DNA of 42,894 nucleotides, taken from an uncultured Dialister sp. GTDB lineage: Bacteria; Bacillota; Negativicutes; Veillonellales; Dialisteraceae. The notes beneath the pieces are model-generated. The model saw only the letters and a program-made list of their open reading frames with translations, had not been told where the DNA came from and searched no databases. Made by a program: the position numbers and the translations under genes. Positions 1-6,901 of the stretch are shown here, piece by piece. The stretch is from NCBI GenBank assembly GCA_900543455.1, contig UQRR01000008.1, positions 1 through 42,894 of the forward strand. Reading direction: 5' to 3'. How positions within the stretch are numbered: position 1 is the stretch's first letter; each line of letters begins with the position of its first letter.

Positions 1-781
1 GCTCATTCAGGCACTGAAAAAAGAAATCCACATCCCCATCGAGCTTCACACCCATTTCACCTCAGCGCTGGGCGATATGACCTATCTCAAAGCCATCGAA
101 GCCGGCGTCGACATCATCGACACCGCGATTTCGCCCTTCTCCTGTGCGTCCAGCCAGCCTTGCACCGAGTCCATCGTGGCAGCCCTCAAGGGGACAGACT
201 ACGATACTGGGCTGGATCTGGAACGACTGGGCGAAGTGGCGGACTATTTCAAACGCGTCAAAAAAGACTTGGAAGAAGATTTCCATCTGAATACCAATAT
301 TTCCATCGACCCCAAGATCCTCTCTTCCCAGATCCCGGGAGGTATGCTGTCGAATCTTCTGAACCAGATGAAAGAAATGGGCGTCGCTGATGAATACGAT
401 GCGCTTCTTTCTGAAATGCCGCGTGTCAGAAAAGAACTCGGATACCCGCCGCTCGTCACCCCGACGAGCCAGATCGTCGGCACCATGGCCGTCATGAATG
501 TCGTCCTCGGACGCTACAAGATGATTCCGCAGGAAGTCAGAAACCTTGTCGCGGGAAAGTATGGCCGTACACCGGGTCCCATCGATCCGGAAGTGAAGCG
601 CCTCGCCATCGGAAATCAGGAGCCCATCACCTGCCGTCCGGCGGATATGATCCCGCCTGCGCTCGATACCTATCGGAAACGCCTCGCCGAAGACGGCTAT
701 CCGAATGCCTCCATGGAAGACCTCCTGAGCTACATCTCATTCCCTGAAGTCGCGAAAACCTTCTTCGGACATAACAGATAA
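1..781 (+). CDS. Carboxyltransferase subunit of oxaloacetate decarboxylase / pyruvate carboxylase type, 3' part
   Basis: The window opens inside this gene; the reading frame starts at base 2 and gives 259 residues up to TAA at 779-781. The fragment carries the end of the carboxyltransferase TIM barrel (HTHFTSALGDM, then DTAISPF and SSQPCTES) followed by the conserved PYC/OADA domain (PTSQIVGTMAV, GKYGRTPGPID). The enzyme family moves a carboxyl group between biotin and oxaloacetate or pyruvate. The protein stops at ...AKTFFGHNR without a biotinyl (MKM) domain, so the biotin carrier should be a separate protein, as in Na+-pumping decarboxylases of Negativicutes. Whether it acts as oxaloacetate decarboxylase alpha, pyruvate carboxylase B or a related decarboxylase cannot be settled without the N-terminus and neighbours. 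A hairpin follows directly after the stop. Confidence 0.85.
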   Translation, partial: LIQALKKEIHIPIELHTHFTSALGDMTYLKAIEAGVDIIDTAISPFSCASSQPCTESIVAALKGTDYDTGLDLERLGEVADYFKRVKKDLEEDFHLNTNISIDPKILSSQIPGGMLSNLLNQMKEMGVADEYDALLSEMPRVRKELGYPPLVTPTSQIVGTMAVMNVVLGRYKMIPQEVRNLVAGKYGRTPGPIDPEVKRLAIGNQEPITCRPADMIPPALDTYRKRLAEDGYPNASMEDLLSYISFPEVAKTFFGHNR

Positions 782-785
782 TAGA

Positions 786-827
786 AAGCGATGTTACCAC
801 TGATTCACAGACGTGGTAACATCGCTT
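786..827 (+). terminator. Hairpin after the carboxyltransferase gene, probable terminator
   Basis: A perfect 15-bp inverted repeat (arms 786-800 and 813-827, 12-nt loop) begins five bases after the stop codon. There is no U-run after the stem, only TCGGG, so it may be an mRNA 3'-end stabiliser rather than a strong intrinsic terminator. Confidence 0.55.
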
Positions 828-828
828 C

Positions 829-1030
829 GGGTTCAGGGTTCAGGGTTCAGGGTTAGCCGGGGGGGCGTCCCTTGATTCCATTTGAAAGCCTCGTATGAAT
901 GAGAAATTAGAAATGAGAAATGCGAAATGGTGGGGCGGCGCATAAAATGATGGAAGCGCCGCGGAGGTTTGAAACTGGCGGTTTTCTCGTATCGCAAACC
1001 TAGTCACCAGTCACAAGTCACCCGCCACCA
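829..1030 (+). repeat. Composite intergenic repeat, copy A
   Basis: The gap 782-1134 has no plausible gene. It holds, in order: three and a half tandem GGGTTCA heptamers (829-855); a GGGGCGT...CCCTTGATT...TGAAAG module; a hairpin with arms GGCGGCGC and GCGCCGC (about 934-960); and AGTCACN heptamers (1000-1023). The same modules in the same order recur at 12200-12420, 30605-30815 and 40536-40680, with partial copies elsewhere. Confidence 0.75.
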
Positions 1031-1036
1031 GCTACC

Positions 1037-1066
1037 AGCCCCTTCCCATTCGGGAAGGGGCTTTTT
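1037..1066 (+). terminator. Rho-independent terminator
   Basis: Perfect 11-bp stem (1037-1047 with 1052-1062), four-base loop ATTC, followed by TTTT. It closes the upstream transcription unit just before the promoter of the restriction-modification operon. Confidence 0.85.
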
Positions 1067-1069
1067 GCG

Positions 1070-1099
1070 TTGACTCATAGCAGAGATCAATAGTACAAT
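1070..1099 (+). promoter_or_regulatory. Promoter of the restriction-modification operon
   Basis: TTGACT (1070-1075), 18-base spacer, TACAAT (1094-1099). It sits between the upstream terminator and the first methyltransferase gene. GATC sites lie on both sides of the -10 box (1085-1088 and 1101-1104). Confidence 0.7.
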
Positions 1100-1102
1100 A
1101 GA

Positions 1103-1123
1103 TCGAAAATATTCTATTTTCGA
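1103..1123. promoter_or_regulatory. Operator-like inverted repeat at the R-M promoter
   Basis: A perfect 9-bp inverted repeat with a 3-base spacer (arms 1103-1111 and 1115-1123) covers the expected transcription start and ends just before the AAAGGAG ribosome binding site (about 1123-1129). It could bind a dimeric regulator or fold in the mRNA next to the ribosome binding site. No controller protein gene is visible here, so a methyltransferase acting as its own repressor is one option. Confidence 0.45.
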
Positions 1124-1134
1124 AAGGAGAAGCT

Positions 1135-1978
1135 ATGAGAGAAAGTCAAGTGATTGGTCCGGTATTGAAATGGGTGGGTGGCAAGCGGCAACTGCTGCGT
1201 GAGATATTGCCTCGCGTGGAAACCGTCCCTTACACACGATATGTCGAACCTTTTTTCGGGGGGGGGTGCTGTCTTTTTCTCCCTGCTGCCGGAGAAAGCC
1301 GTCATCAATGATTACAATAGGGATCTGATCAATGTTTACCGCGTCATCAAGGAAGATGTGGAGGCATTGATTTCCTGTCTGGCATATCATGCGGAGCAGA
1401 ACAGCAAGGAGTATTACTATGAAGTGCGCAGCTGGGACCGGACAGAAAGCTACCATAGGCTTTCCGCGGTCGAGCGGGCGGCGCGATTTCTGTATCTGAA
1501 TAAGACATGTTACAACGGGCTCTTTCGAGTGAATTCGAAGGGGCAGTTTAACGTGCCTTTCGGTCGCTACAAACATCCGAATATCGTGAATGCAGAGATG
1601 CTTCGCGTGGTGTCCGCCTATTTCCGGGAAAAGGAGATCCAGATCGAGAACCGCGACTATCGGGATATCCTCGAGGGTGTGAAAGCGGAGGACTTCGTGT
1701 ATCTGGATCCGCCGTACATGCCGATTTCATCGTCTTCTTCCTTTACGAGCTATACGGAGCAGGGCTTCGGCTACGAGGAGCAGGTGGCGCTGAAGGAAGC
1801 GTGTGATGCCCTTCGCTCGCGCGGCATTCCATTCCTGCAGTCGAATTCAGACTGCCCTGAAATCCGTGAGCTATATAAAGAGTATGATCTCATCACGGTA
1901 CGGGCATCTCGCAGCGTGAACAGCCAAGGAGCGAAGCGGGGAAAGATCAATGAGGTGCTGATATCGTATGGCATCTAA
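1135..1978 (+). CDS. Dam-family N6-adenine DNA methyltransferase, interrupted by a frameshift in a G9 tract
   Basis: ATG at 1135 follows a GAAAGGAGAAGCT ribosome binding site. The first frame gives a Dam-like N-terminus (KWVGGKRQLL, VEPFFGG) and then meets nine consecutive G (1258-1266); reading on ends at TGA 1309-1311 after 58 residues. The rest of the gene (GAVFFSLLPEK, NKTCYNGLFRVNSKG, the catalytic motif YLDPPY, NEVLISYGI) is in the next frame up to TAA 1976-1978. Removing one G (G8) restores a 280-residue protein with an unbroken motif I (PFFGGGAVFF), so the run lies exactly in the SAM-binding loop. The family methylates adenine, often in GATC, but the target here is unknown. The downstream endonuclease start overlaps this stop, so translation of the two may be coupled. 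Either this is a phase-variable gene caught in the off state or a homopolymer sequencing error. The family call is firm; the frameshift cause is not. Confidence 0.88.
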
Positions 1979-3299
1979 AAGCATGGGTCAGGAGAAGGCG
2001 GCGGACAGTGCGTGGCGACAGCTGATCGCGAAGTACCGTATCGACCGTGAGGTTTCCGAAAAGGGGACTTTTCTTATCGGAGCGGACCAGATCAAAGAGT
2101 TCCGTGAGCCACGTCTCATGGCGAAGTGGGACAGTGAGGAGTCTCTCCCTGCAGTACTAAAGGAGAAAAGGCTGAATTTGCTCCCTGTTTCTCGCAAAGC
2201 GTATGTGATGAGTGACTTTGCGCTGTACCAGAAACTGCCGCCTCTCGGAGAGGCGGAGCGAGAGATGGAGGAAATCCATTTCAAAAGCCGGTATGAGTCG
2301 GTCAATCTGCAGGAGATTTCTTCGGAGTCGAATGCCATCAATGTTCTGCTGCTTTCTGATGTATTGGACCGCTTCCTTGAGAGCGAAGGTACGGTGGAGA
2401 CATTCAATGGGCGGATGGGGACGGGCAGCTTCGATTTTGAGGTGAATTCCTACATGGGGACGCCCCGGCGTGTCGTGGTAGAGGGGGCGCAGTGTGAGAT
2501 CGATGGCGGCTTTGAGAATGACAGCCACGTCATCATCATGGAAGCGAAAAATGTACTGCATCCCGATTTCCACGTGCGGCAGCTCTACTATCCGTACCGG
2601 CTCTGGATGAGCCGCGTGAAAAAGCCGATCCGTCTCGTTTTCTCACAGTATGTGAATCAGATTTATCGTCTGTTAGAGTATCGTTTTGACGATCCCATGG
2701 ATTATTCGTCAATTCGTCTTATAAAGAAGGCGTGCTACTCACTTGCACCAGTGCAGATCACGGAAGAGAACCTGTACCAGCTCTGGAAGGAGACGGACGT
2801 TTTGACCGACGATAGCCAGTGCGGGCAGGGCAATACGCCGCCTTTCCCGCAGGCAGACTCCATGTGGCGCGTGATTTCCCTCTTGGAACAGCTCGCTGCG
2901 CAGGATATGACGACCGAGGAAATCGCGGAACGCATGCAGTTCCGCGTCCGCCAGTCGGATTATTACTTCAATGCGGGAGCGTATCTGGGGCTCTTTCAAA
3001 AAGTGACGACGAAGGAAGGCGTGGTGGTGAAGCTGTCAAGTCTGGGACGCAAGGTGTACGCCATGCCCTATCGCGACCGTCAGCTCAAGCTGGCGGCACT
3101 TCTTCTCGAACATCGCGTCTTTCACGACCTTTTCGGGCAAATGGTCGTGGGCGGGAAAGTACCGGGGAAAAGTAAAATTATGGAGGAAATGATGCGCTCT
3201 TCTGTGTGCAGTGAGAGTGTGGCTCGTCGACGCGCCTCGACCGTCGCCTCTTGGCTTCGTTGGATGCAGGGGCTCACGCAAAGCGAGGAAAACCAATGA
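1968..3299 (+). CDS. Type II restriction endonuclease candidate, PD-(D/E)XK fold
   Basis: 443 residues from ATG 1968, which overlaps the methyltransferase stop by 11 bases; a second in-frame ATG at 1983 is possible. I do not recognise the exact family. Residues about 171-195 contain CEIDGGFEN followed by IIMEAKN, giving D179, E192 and K194, the usual acidic-acidic-lysine active site of PD-(D/E)XK nucleases. The C-terminal third (about 295-440) is helical, looks like a winged-helix DNA-binding region, and has no second catalytic motif. Position between two DNA methyltransferase genes with overlapping starts strongly supports restriction. It would cut unmodified invading DNA at the sequence protected by its partners. 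Cleavage specificity cannot be read from the sequence. Confidence 0.75.
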   Translation: MASKSMGQEKAADSAWRQLIAKYRIDREVSEKGTFLIGADQIKEFREPRLMAKWDSEESLPAVLKEKRLNLLPVSRKAYVMSDFALYQKLPPLGEAEREMEEIHFKSRYESVNLQEISSESNAINVLLLSDVLDRFLESEGTVETFNGRMGTGSFDFEVNSYMGTPRRVVVEGAQCEIDGGFENDSHVIIMEAKNVLHPDFHVRQLYYPYRLWMSRVKKPIRLVFSQYVNQIYRLLEYRFDDPMDYSSIRLIKKACYSLAPVQITEENLYQLWKETDVLTDDSQCGQGNTPPFPQADSMWRVISLLEQLAAQDMTTEEIAERMQFRVRQSDYYFNAGAYLGLFQKVTTKEGVVVKLSSLGRKVYAMPYRDRQLKLAALLLEHRVFHDLFGQMVVGGKVPGKSKIMEEMMRSSVCSESVARRRASTVASWLRWMQGLTQSEENQ

Positions 3300-4024
3300 G
3301 ATGGGAGCCCGAAAACTTCGAACTCGAGATGAATACTGTCTGGAATTTCCCCGAGCGCGGGAGCTGGGCGACGCATGATGCGAAATATCGTGGCAACTGG
3401 TCCCCCTACATTCCCAGAAATCTTCTCCTTCGCTACTCCAAAGAAGGCGACTGGGTGCTCGACCAGTTTGCCGGCGGCGGGACGACGCTTGTCGAGGCAA
3501 AGCTCCTTCATAGGAACTGCATCGGCCTCGATGTGAATCCCGCGGCGCTCTCCAGGTGCCATGAGAAATGCGATTTCCCTTGGGAAGATGCGGGGGAAAT
3601 CATCATTCGGGAAGGCGATGCGAGGCATCTGGATTTCCTTTCCGATGCCTCGATAGACTTCATCTGCACGCACCCACCCTATGCGGACATCATCCGCTAC
3701 AGCGAGGATCTCGCGGGTGACCTCTCCCACTTGAGGGGCGAGGCGTTCCTTGCAGAAATGGAGAAGGTAGCGGCGGAAAGCTATCGCGTCTTGAAGAAAG
3801 GAAAATTCTGCGCCGTCCTCATGGGGGACATGAGGCAGAAGGGCTGTATGATCCCCCTCAGCTTTCAAGTCATGGAGCGCTTTCTAGCCGCCGGTTTCAC
3901 ACTGAAAGAGCTCATCGTGAAGACCCAGCACAACTGCCGCGCGACAGGATTTTGGAAGACGAACAGTGTGAAATATAATTTCCTCCTCATCGCGCATGAG
4001 CATCTTTTTGTTTTTAGAAAATAG
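3296..4024 (+). CDS. Second DNA methyltransferase of the R-M system (amino-methyltransferase with HPPY motif)
   Basis: ATG 3296 overlaps the endonuclease TGA in an ATGA arrangement, with GAGGA seven bases before it, giving 242 residues. Longer upstream in-frame starts lie inside the endonuclease gene and are less likely. Motif I is DQFAGGGTTLVEAKLL (about residues 55-70) followed by GLDVNP. The catalytic motif IV is THPPYADIIRYSED (about residue 123). The order I then IV and the S/HPPY form fit N4-cytosine or N6-adenine methyltransferases. It is unrelated in sequence to the Dam-like partner, so the two enzymes may modify different strands of an asymmetric site, or this one may be a backup when the first is switched off. 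A strong terminator follows. Confidence 0.85.
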   Translation: MRWEPENFELEMNTVWNFPERGSWATHDAKYRGNWSPYIPRNLLLRYSKEGDWVLDQFAGGGTTLVEAKLLHRNCIGLDVNPAALSRCHEKCDFPWEDAGEIIIREGDARHLDFLSDASIDFICTHPPYADIIRYSEDLAGDLSHLRGEAFLAEMEKVAAESYRVLKKGKFCAVLMGDMRQKGCMIPLSFQVMERFLAAGFTLKELIVKTQHNCRATGFWKTNSVKYNFLLIAHEHLFVFRK

Positions 4025-4063
4025 GATATGTTGGCAAACGGTATTCCTGTGATGTGAGGCGCC

Positions 4064-4102
4064 TGAAAAGCCCCCGTCGACGATGTCGATGGGGGCTTTT
4101 CA
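4064..4102. terminator. Bidirectional terminator between convergent genes
   Basis: Perfect 12-bp stem (4064-4075 with 4091-4102) with A-run on the left and T-run on the right, and further pairing of TCGA inside the loop. It lies between the + strand methyltransferase and the minus-strand fabK-like gene and can serve both. Confidence 0.85.
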
Positions 4103-4137
4103 AATGCATATATCAGGTAAGAATGATGGCGTGGCAG

Positions 4138-4192
4138 TGCATGAAAATGCATGTAAAATCAGATGCAGTGATTTGATCAGCGTTTCCTTAAA
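4138..4192. repeat. Relic of the TTAAGGAAAC inverted-terminus element
   Basis: Contains the internal TGCATGAAAATGCA block and the right terminus ATCAGCGTTTCCTTAA seen in the full copy at 9010-9135. The outermost bases overlap the stop codon of the minus-strand gene (4188-4190). The left terminus is not recognisable. Confidence 0.6.
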
Positions 4193-5138
4193 TCAATTTC
4201 GGCGCCGCGGCGAGTCTTCTTTCTGCTTCGCTCACGAGCTCTTCCACGATTTCCTGTACGGACTGTATTTTCGTGAGGTGGGTGAGGGACATGCCGGCTA
4301 AGACGAAGCCGTTCTCTGTGTCACCGTCGATGACGGCTTTGCGGTTCGTTCCGGCGGCGAGGGCGGTGAGTTCAGACTGCGGAGCACCGCTGTATTCGAG
4401 CTTCAGGTATTTTTCGGAGAATGGATTTCTAAGGCCGCGGACGGTGTCTCGGGTGGTGAAGCCCGTCACGACGGAGTCGGTGTCGGCAGCGTCGATGACG
4501 GCCTGCTTGGCGTTTGGATGGAGGCGGCATTCTTCGGAGAGAAGGAAACGGGTGCCCATCTGTACGCCGGAGGCGCCCATGAGGAGGGCTGCGGCGATGG
4601 CGCGTCCGTCTACGATGCCGCCGGCTGCGACGACCGGGATCTCGATCTCGGGGAGGACGTTTTCGAGAAGAGCCATGAGGGTGATCTTGCCGTCATGGCC
4701 GCCGGCTTCCATGCCTTCGACGACGAGGGCATCAGCGCCTGCGTCCTGTACGCGGTGGGCGAGCTTGACATTCGGTACGACGGGGATGCATTTTACACCG
4801 GCATGATGGAACGGGTCGAAGTAGGGGACGGGGTTCCCGGCGCCAATGGTGACGAAGGGGACTTTCTCATCGCAGATGAGCTGCGCGACATCATCTTTGT
4901 TCGGCATCTGCAGCATGAGGTTCACACCGAAGCATTTGCCCGGACCTAAGATGTCCTTCGCCTGACGGATGTGGTCACGGATCGCATCGACAGAGAATCC
5001 GCCGCTTCCGATGACGCCGGCGCATCCGGCATGATTCATAGCGGCGGCGAGGACACCGTCAGAAATGTAGGCCATGCCGCCCTGAATGATCGGGTAGTCG
5101 ATGCCTAAGAGTTTTGTGATTTTTGTATTCCAGGACAT
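4188..5138 (-). CDS. fabK: Enoyl-ACP reductase II / nitronate monooxygenase-family flavoprotein
   Basis: 316 residues. I chose ATG 5136-5138 (MSWNTKITKLL) because AAAGGAG stands seven bases before it and homologues start here; the frame extends 38 codons upstream without family similarity. Motifs follow FabK throughout: DYPIIQGGMAYISDG near the N-terminus, GVNLML, GAGNP, IPVVPNV, EGMEAGGHDGK with the likely catalytic histidine, AAGGI and GTRFLLSEE. FabK uses FMN and NAD(P)H for the last reduction of fatty acid elongation. The gene stands alone here rather than in a fab cluster, so a nitronate monooxygenase-like role remains possible. Its stop codon lies in the terminus of a repeat element, so the last residues may have been altered by insertion. 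Confidence 0.8.
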   Translation of the reverse strand: MSWNTKITKLLGIDYPIIQGGMAYISDGVLAAAMNHAGCAGVIGSGGFSVDAIRDHIRQAKDILGPGKCFGVNLMLQMPNKDDVAQLICDEKVPFVTIGAGNPVPYFDPFHHAGVKCIPVVPNVKLAHRVQDAGADALVVEGMEAGGHDGKITLMALLENVLPEIEIPVVAAGGIVDGRAIAAALLMGASGVQMGTRFLLSEECRLHPNAKQAVIDAADTDSVVTGFTTRDTVRGLRNPFSEKYLKLEYSGAPQSELTALAAGTNRKAVIDGDTENGFVLAGMSLTHLTKIQSVQEIVEELVSEAERRLAAAPKLI

Positions 5139-5216
5139 AGGAGTGCTCCTTTCGTGGGAATGCGGATTGCATCTAAGAAGAATAGAATCGTGGACGTGAT
5201 CAGGGAATAGGTTTGA

Positions 5217-5235
5217 ATCACCAGTCACAACTAAC
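5217..5235 (+). repeat. AGTCAC heptamer repeat, short copy
   Basis: ATCACCAGTCACAACTAAC matches the GTCACNA module present at nine other gene boundaries in the window. Confidence 0.5.
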
Positions 5236-5265
5236 ATATTCATGTATTTCATTCTGTCTATGCAT

Positions 5266-5294
5266 ATTATAGCCGTTTCTTTCTAACAATGGAA
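5266..5294 (-). promoter_or_regulatory. Possible promoter of the fabK-like gene
   Basis: On the minus strand, TATAAT (5271-5266) with TTCCAT 17 bases upstream (5294-5289). The -10 is perfect and the -35 weak. It would give a leader of about 120 bases to the ATG at 5138. Confidence 0.4.
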
Positions 5295-5595
5295 TGTAGA
5301 AACGGTAAATTCTTTCAAAAAAGTCATCGAAATGGAAAGGTTGATGCTTTTTTGGAAAGAAAGGAAGAAAATCAGGCTGAACGGGTTTGGAAAGCGGGGC
5401 GGCTTCCTTGGAAATGGGATAGTGAAATGCACCGGTTGCAGTCTTCGCTGACGGTGACAGTACAGCGGAAGAGAGCCTTCGATGCATGCCCCGAACCATC
5501 ATGCCTTATCGCGGCGCGATCAGCGAAAGCCGATGGGGGATGAGTTCCGCAGCTTCTCACCCTGACAAGGTGCCTACAGCCATTTTCAAATTTAT
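5295..5595. other. Intergenic stretch with no convincing gene; possible structured RNA 5429-5573
   Basis: No open frame here has a ribosome binding site or family resemblance. The part 5429-5573 has hairpin potential: TCTTCGCTG (5442-5450) pairs with CAGCGGAAGA (5463-5472) with one bulge, ATCGC/GCGAT forms a small stem near 5508-5520, and GCACC (5429-5433) could close with GGTGC (5569-5573). I compared it by eye with FMN, cobalamin, TPP, SAM, lysine, glycine, T-box, 6S and SRP patterns and found no match. It precedes the gapA promoter. Confidence 0.2.
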
Positions 5596-5626
5596 TTGAC
5601 ACTCTTTTTACTTAAAAGAGTATACT
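5596..5626 (+). promoter_or_regulatory. gapA operon promoter with operator-like inverted repeat
   Basis: TTGACA (5596-5601) and TATACT (5621-5626) are separated by 19 bases. The spacer is an inverted repeat, ACTCTTTT (5601-5608) and AAAAGAGT (5614-5621), overlapping both promoter boxes, a natural position for a repressor. A second possible -10 (TATACT, 5673-5678) lies downstream. The leader to the ATG is about 260 bases. Confidence 0.55.
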
Positions 5627-5891
5627 TAAATAGAAATCTTGCAAGAGATATTGTAGTATTAAAGCCAGCGTGATATACTGTAGTCGTAATGTTTCGCTCG
5701 ATTTCCTCTGTATTGTGCAAGGAAAATGGAAGCGGGCGGGAGGTTTTGTATCGGTTTTACAGTGCGGGTGGTTCGAAAGAAGATATCCCATCGAGCCCGC
5801 ATGTTTTAGGCTGTCGCTCAAGGGGTTTCTCTGCGCGGCGCCTCAGAAGAGCTGCTTCAAAAGCAGGTTCAGTTACAGGAGGGTATATAAG

Positions 5892-6899
5892 ATGACAAAG
5901 ATCGGTATCAATGGTTTTGGCAGAATTGGCAGACTGGTATTCCGCGGACTTCTGGATAGAGATGATCTGGAAGTGGTCGCTATCAATAACCCGAGCGGCG
6001 TGGAAACTGCAGAGTATCTTCTGAAATACGATACTGTCCATGGCCGACTTGGCAAGGACGTCAAGATCGATGGCGATGATCTCATCATTGACGGCAAGAG
6101 AGTCCATGTCTTCTCTGACCGCGATCCGGAACATCTGGACTGGAGCAAGTACGGCGTCGAAATCGTCGTCGAATCTACCGGCAAGCTGAAAGATAAAGAA
6201 AGTGCCGGCAAGCATATCAAAGGCACTGTGAAGAAGGTCATCATCACGGCGCCGGGCAAAGATGATGATGCGACCATCGTCATGGGCGTCAATGAAGACA
6301 CCTACAATCCGGAAACAGACAACATCATTTCCAATGCCTCCTGCACCACGAACTGCCTTGCTCCGGTGGTCAAAGTGCTGAATGAAAAATTCCACATTGT
6401 TCGCGGCCTGATGACCACGGTTCATTCCTACACGAATGACCAGGCGATCTTGGAAAAGGCACACAAGAAGGATGCCAGACGCGGCAGAGCAGCTGCGGAA
6501 AACATCATCCCGACTTCCACGGGCGCAGCCAAAGCCATCGGCATCGTCATTCCGGAACTCAAGGGCAAACTGAATGGCCTTGCGATCCGTGTACCGACCC
6601 CGGATGTATCTCTGGTTGACCTCGTCGCTGAGATCGAAAAGCCGGCTACGAAGGAAGAAATCAATGCAGCACTCAAGGAAGCTGCAGAAGGCGAACTGAA
6701 AGGCATCCTCGCATACACCGATGAACCGCTCGTTTCTTCCGATTTCAAGACCACCGATGTCAGCTCCACCGTTGACAGCCTGCTCACCATGGTCATGGAA
6801 GGAAATCTGGTCAAAGTCATTGCCTGGTATGATAACGAATGGGGCTACTCCATGAGAATCATCGACCTCGTCAAATTCGTCGCATCGAAAGGACTGTAA
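5892..6899 (+). CDS. gapA: Glyceraldehyde-3-phosphate dehydrogenase
   Basis: 335 residues, normal family length, from ATG 5892 after AGGAGGGTATATAAG. It oxidises and phosphorylates glyceraldehyde 3-phosphate to 1,3-bisphosphoglycerate in glycolysis, or the reverse. Motifs: Rossmann GINGFGRIGR (5-14), catalytic SCTTNC with C151, HSYTNDQ, and NEWGYSMR near the C-terminus. A longer in-frame extension upstream (to 5670) covers the promoter leader and is not supported. Two cofactor-site positions differ from classic NAD enzymes: AINNPSG has Asn where Asp is usual, and LEKAHKKD replaces LDLPHKD, so use of NADP is possible. pgk follows after two bases and tpiA next, forming a glycolytic operon. Confidence 0.97.
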   Translation: MTKIGINGFGRIGRLVFRGLLDRDDLEVVAINNPSGVETAEYLLKYDTVHGRLGKDVKIDGDDLIIDGKRVHVFSDRDPEHLDWSKYGVEIVVESTGKLKDKESAGKHIKGTVKKVIITAPGKDDDATIVMGVNEDTYNPETDNIISNASCTTNCLAPVVKVLNEKFHIVRGLMTTVHSYTNDQAILEKAHKKDARRGRAAAENIIPTSTGAAKAIGIVIPELKGKLNGLAIRVPTPDVSLVDLVAEIEKPATKEEINAALKEAAEGELKGILAYTDEPLVSSDFKTTDVSSTVDSLLTMVMEGNLVKVIAWYDNEWGYSMRIIDLVKFVASKGL

Positions 6900-6901
6900 G
6901 A

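Noticed and set aside
829..1023. Possible CRISPR-like arrays from the repeated short units
   Set aside because: Units are seven to nine bases, without the 25-35 base repeat and unique spacer pattern, and no cas genes are present.
4273..4949. Long + strand open frames opposite fabK
   Set aside because: They are antisense frames of a clearly coding minus-strand gene and have no start signals.
5670..5891. N-terminal extension of GAPDH in the same frame
   Set aside because: It precedes a good ribosome binding site and the canonical MTKIGINGFGRIG start, and covers promoter and leader sequence.
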